The position numbers and the translations under genes are program-made. A DNA stretch of 64,000 bases from NCBI GenBank assembly GCA_031761405.1, contig JASEVX010000003.1:115933747-115997746 (forward strand), in the 5' to 3' direction. The notes beneath the pieces are model-generated. The model searched no databases and had not been told where the DNA came from. It saw only the letters and a list, made by a program, of their open reading frames with translations. Below, in pieces: positions 39,501-45,500 of this stretch (position 1 is the first letter of the stretch; each line of letters begins with the position of its first letter). The DNA is from Serripes groenlandicus. Lineage: Eukaryota; Mollusca; Bivalvia; Cardiida; Cardiidae.

Positions 39501-42500
39501 TGTTAACACTCTACAGGCATCAGTTTACACCCAATCTCCATGAAAGTTTATCAGAGAGTACATCTGCATCAACTCTTGGCCAAGACTGATACTTGGTCAT
39601 GGGTGAGCAAAAACTAGGTCCAATTGAAGGAAAATCTTATTAACACTCTGGCCGCATTTTTAATTTGAGCTTAATGAAACTTTGTCAGAATAATTGTCTT
39701 AATAGTATCTAGGATAAGTTAGAATATAGGTCATGTCTGGTCGAAAACTAGGTCACAATGCCAAATTTATTAACACTCTTGAGACTGCATTTATGGCTTA
39801 AGCCAATTGAAAGTTTATCTTGAAGATATCTAGGCCAAGTTTAAATATGGGTCATGTCAGGTAAACAGCTAGGTTACAAATCAAAATGGCAAGAATGTCT
39901 TGTTGGAAGCCGCCAGGAGGCGGCTTCTTGTAGGGATGCTTAGAATTTTCGGTCAAGGAGAATCTTTAGACCTGCCAGCGTGACCACATATCTTGATTTC
40001 TCTTTGTCCTTACTAAGTACATTAACTTAAGGTAATGACTTTTAAAACATCCCTTTTACACTCTATATACATGTGTGAGTTTTACAAATTAAAAACAAAA
40101 GACAAATGCCAGTATATTTTTTGAATGTATGTACATTTTTATTTAAGCGAAATTCATACTGTATCTAGTCTAGACAGTAAAATAGAGAACCCTTTTGTTG
40201 AATTGGTAAATGTAGTCTGGTTCCTTAAAATTACATCCTATGATATATTACGCAGTAATTAGACGAAGAATTCACTAAACTTTTCAATTTAGATTTTTGA
40301 CTAAATCTAAATCTTAATATTTAGTCCACGTTTTAGATTTAATCCGTATTCACCAACGCGTTTTAAACCGATCTTAATTTGGTCTAGTTTGTAAATTTCG
40401 TAAGCGGCCGCGCAGCGACTCTGGTTCCCGAATCAAGTTAAGAGCTAAAATAAAAGATAGTACCATTCATCTATAGTCTATTTATAGATTTTCTTTTTTG
40501 TCCTAATTTCACATACATTTTTCATTTGCTTTGCTTTTAATAATCTGACTTTCATGTTCAGTACATACTGGATTCAAAGTTAACTTTGAGTACAATTGTC
40601 ATCGCAAAATGCAGACATGAAAAGATTTAAACCACAGAAATATCTGTTTCAAGATCAATTTCGTTCTTTTTCGCTGTTGCAGTTCCACATTTCATGAATA
40701 TCGCGGTAAACACGATATCGGTGTATTTTACCTAGCCAACAACATGTTTTATCACGGATGCGATGTGAACATACATAATACTTAAATGAAATGAAATCTT
40801 CTGGTTCTTACAAACAAAGTGTGATCGGTTTAACTGAACTGTATTTAACTTATCACTGTAAATGTAGACAGCATTTCAACTCTTATATCAACTGGTAAAT
40901 TTACAGTTTGAGAAATAAATTCAAGCACTGGTTTAACGTTTTCAAAAAAATTGAAAATAGTTCCTATGTTATAAGCCTTTCCCACGTACAACAGATACGT
41001 AGCACATTAAGTAAAAATTGGAACATTTTGCTAAATGAAGGTATAATTTATGGACATAATGTAGAAAACATTGTAGCAAAAGGATAAATTCCTCGTGATC
41101 AATTTCTCTATTAGTCAATGTTTTCAAAAGTCACTGCAGCTATTGTCAGTCTTTCGGATTACGTGTACATAGAAATACGTTTCCTTGATGTTCTGAATGC
41201 TAATCACGACACGAGTTCACATCAGTTTCGTCAACTCGAGATTGTTTGTTTGTAATCCGACAGCTTTGATTTTCAATTGCTCAATTTGCCACAATAATTT
41301 CAATTCTTTTCGATTATCTTACTATCATTTATAGAGATTTTCTATGTTTCGTACTTGAAGATTTTAAAGTCTGTCAGAGTAAACAGATTTTCTATGTTTT
41401 GTACTTGATGATTTTAAAGTCTGTCAGAGTAAATATCATTGAAATCATTGTGGCAAAAGGAGAAATTCCTCATCATGAGCAATATCTGCATTTGCCACAA
41501 TAATTTCAACACTTTTCAATTATCATACGATCATTTATAGAGATGTTTTTTTACTTGATAATTTGAAAGTCGTCTACTGCAGATTTGTTTTATGTGAGAA
41601 ACCCTTATCCATTATCATGACTTACCGATACAAACGAAAAACAGATTTTCTGTGTGTCAGCATTATTTGATAAAACATTATCATAACAGGGCGTGTGTTC
41701 AATACAAATAGTTGATTGTTTTTGGTACTAATATAAATTTATCATAACCTCTTGTCCATTTATCTTTAGTATTATATGTCACTTTTCATGATCAGCTTAA
41801 CTCTAAATTATCTCATTCACTTAAAACACAGACCCTGCCAGGTTAAATATCCTACAATATCTTCAATAATCGATATCAGCATTACTGACTACAGATTAAA
41901 TTGTTCTAATGTTTGTGGATTTAAATGATCTTTTTTTTATTTCTTCATGTGAAATGAAATATTGCGGCTTCTCTTTGATGCTTTGCATCAAACATCCGTC
42001 TTGTTAACACTGTAAGCCTTATTTTTAACATAATCATGTTTAAATTTTGTCAAAAACCTAGATTAAATGCTGAATAAGAACATCATCATCATGACAATAA
42101 ATACTGAAAGAGAAGGCTTACTAGTTGTATGCAAGTATAAGAGTATATCAGAGAATTAGTATATAACAGAGTTACTTTAAAAAAATCCCAGTTAGTTTTT
42201 CAGCTAGAATTTAACCTTTGCATTTAGAAAAGTCCATAGCCAATTCTCTGAATATCAAGATTAACATGTTGAATTTAGCAGTCGAAAGTATATATCCTTA
42301 GTGGTCAGACGTTGCAAATGCACCGACTAGCCTGGCCTTATAGTGGTACCACTGACTTCACAACATCCAAGCACTCAAATAGCAATTGAATGTGCATAGT
42401 AAAATGATCGATCGTATGTCATGGCGAATTGTCTGTCGTGCGTGCTTGCGTGTGTGCATGTGGGCGTTAACTTTTTGTTTCCAACGACTTCTCATCCCTA

Positions 42501-45500
42501 ACCACTTGGCCAATTGGAACTTCATATGAAGCATCCTCTGAATGTCCTCTCCTAAATTCCTTCAAATTGTTTGGATCCATGCACAATTTCCATGGCAGCC
42601 GAAAGAAACAACTTTAAAATTCTTATCCTCTAAAACCGTTTAGCCGATATTCAAATAATTGTGTAGAAATGTTCATTGGATGACCCTCTATCAGATTCAT
42701 TCAAGCCATGTTGATTGGTCATAAATCATGGCCGCCAGGGGACAGTGCTGTTTTGCCTTATATGGCTATAATGAAAACTTAAAAAATCTTCTCCGACGAA
42801 AGTGTCTTGCCAATTTTTGAATAATTTTGTAGAAGCGTTCCTTAAGTGACTCTTTGTCAGATTCCACCACGCCATGTTGATTGGTCTTAAAATATAGCTA
42901 CCAGGGGGCGGGGCTGTTAGCCTTATTGGCTTAAGTAAAAATCTTCTCCTACTAAACTATTTGGCCGATTTTCAATAATTTTACAGAAATGTTCCTTGGG
43001 TGAGTCTACAAGATTCCATCAAGCCATGGTGATTGGTAAACAAACATGGCCGCTAGGGGACTGGGCTGTTTTGGCGATTTAAGTTTTGCCTAGTGGAGTG
43101 ATACCGGTCTTCTTGTGCATCTTGTTAAAGTGGTCTGATGCAGATCCATGGTATGTGGGTAAAGATTTACAAGGGGAAGAAGGGTTAATAGGCATCTAAT
43201 TATTCTAATTGAGTATAAAGAGTTCAAACTAATTTTCTTTCCTCTATTCTTAACCCATACCTTCACATGATTTTGTATAGGCCGTCTGCTTTATAATCAT
43301 CAGACAACAATTTCACCAATCTAGAAAATATATTGATAAAGAGTTGAAAATATTGCAATAAAAGGTGAAATTACTCGTTTTGAGCAATTTCACCTTTTAT
43401 TGCAATTTTTTCAAAAGTCGTCTGCAACAGCAGTCGTCAAATGTTGTCTGTGTGAAGTCATGGGTTAAACAATGATGATACCAAGGATTCGACTGTACCT
43501 CAATTCCATATTTAATTAAACCCTTTCCCAGCACATATGATACATTTTAAGCAGACAACATTTGAAAATGTTGTGCTGAAAGGAGAAATTGCGCATAACG
43601 AACATTTTCTCCTTTTGCCATACTGTTTGATCTCTCTATTTAATAATCTTTCTTTCATTAAAAGGTATTTTCCGTATTTTTTCCTTGGTGATTTCATAGT
43701 CATCTGCAGCAAATACGTTCTACCAGTTTGTGGGAAAGAGTTATTTGATTAGGTCTTGAAACTTATGGGTTCATATTTAACTATTGTATGCATGTCAAAT
43801 GTCTGTTCATTATTATTACCGACTCGGTTATGTAGTGGTAGAGCGTCAGTCTCGGTTGCGGGAGGTCATAGGTTCGATCCATAACCAGGTTATTTTTAAA
43901 GATTGTAAACATGGTAGTAATGGCTGTCCTCCTTGGCGCTCAGGGTTGCAGGGTAAGCCTTACGACTGACTTGCTGGTGTCAGGATAAATGGACCAGTAA
44001 TATTGGTAACTTACTAAGGAAATGCAGTGATATAACTGAAGAACACGTTGAAAGCGACGTAAAACACCAAACAACTAATCAATTTGTTATGAATGTTGGA
44101 TATTTTGGAGCGAGTGCTGTTTAATTAACCAGGAAGCAGACATCGCATAGTTATTAACCCTTTCCAACCTACAGACACATGTTCATTCCCATACGGGAGA
44201 CAGATACTTCGTGCCCTAGTTATTTTGTACTCTGTCGTTTTCGGTTGTTTCGTACCCTAGTTATTTTGTACCCTGTCGATTTCGGTTGTTTCGTACCCTA
44301 TTTTCATTTCATACATCTAGCAGCAGTTACAAAGTGAGAATTACTCATAGTGTGCAATGTATTTTTCCCTTTGCGATAATGTTTCAAATCTATTCGGGGA
44401 TATTTTGGTCGTCTGGTGCAGATTTGTTTTATATGTGAAAGGGTTGATATAAGTTGTAAGATGTTGTTTCACACTCAATGTAAGATACATTAGTTTTAAT
44501 TAACTGTAAACACAAACTAACTAATTGGTCACTATTTGGGGTCAAACATTCTCAGGCCTTTAAGACGTGTCCAGGTTGTGTCTTCCACATGCTTGAATGG
44601 ATTTTGATACAACTTCACACAATTATTTTTCATAGAAAGATGATGTGTCATGCACAATAACCAGCCACTTACTCCCAAGGTCAAGGTCAGACTTGAAGAC
44701 TTTGTTCCGCAATGTCATGTCTACAACTCTAGAACTTCACACATTTAATCGGGACCATAAGAAGACCATGTATGTTAAGGGGCATAAATACAGAATAATG
44801 TGCCTGTTTCGACTTATAAATGTTTGTCCGGTAGGGGACTTTTGTATTGCTTGCAATACTACATTAACTTGTTTCGCTTTATGGCAGTGGAACTATATTG
44901 GTCCTCTTAGGCCTTTTGTTTCAGCTTACCTGGCCGCAAAATTAGTTATTAATGTTCACATGTCATATCACTTTGCATTACAAAGTGCTTAAGGTGAGAT
45001 ATTGTGATCGCGATTTGTCCGGCGTCCGTCGTGCGTCAATCTATGCCACCAAATCCTACAAGAGCATAAACAAACAAAAATTGTATACCGCACAAAGTGC
45101 TCAAGGTGAGTTATTATGATCGCCATTTATCCGGCTTCCGTCGTCCGTCAACATCTTCTCCTCTGTAACCAGTGGGTAACATTTGGAATCCATGCAGAAT
45201 TCTGATTTCTATGGCAACGAAACGAAAACAACTTAAAATTCTTCCTCTCCCAAACTGGTGGACGATTTCAAATGATGTTGTAGAAATGTTCCTTGGGTAC
45301 CTTTAAGCCATTTTGATTGGTCTAAAAACACTGCCGCTAGTGGACGGGGCTTTTTTGCCTCATATGGCTATAGTGGAAACTTACAACATATTCTCCTCCG
45401 AAAGTGAAAGGCTGATTTTCAAATATAGTTGTAGAAAGGTTCCTTGGGTGATCCTCTATCAGATTCCTTCAAGCCATGTTGATTGGTCTAAAAACGTGGC

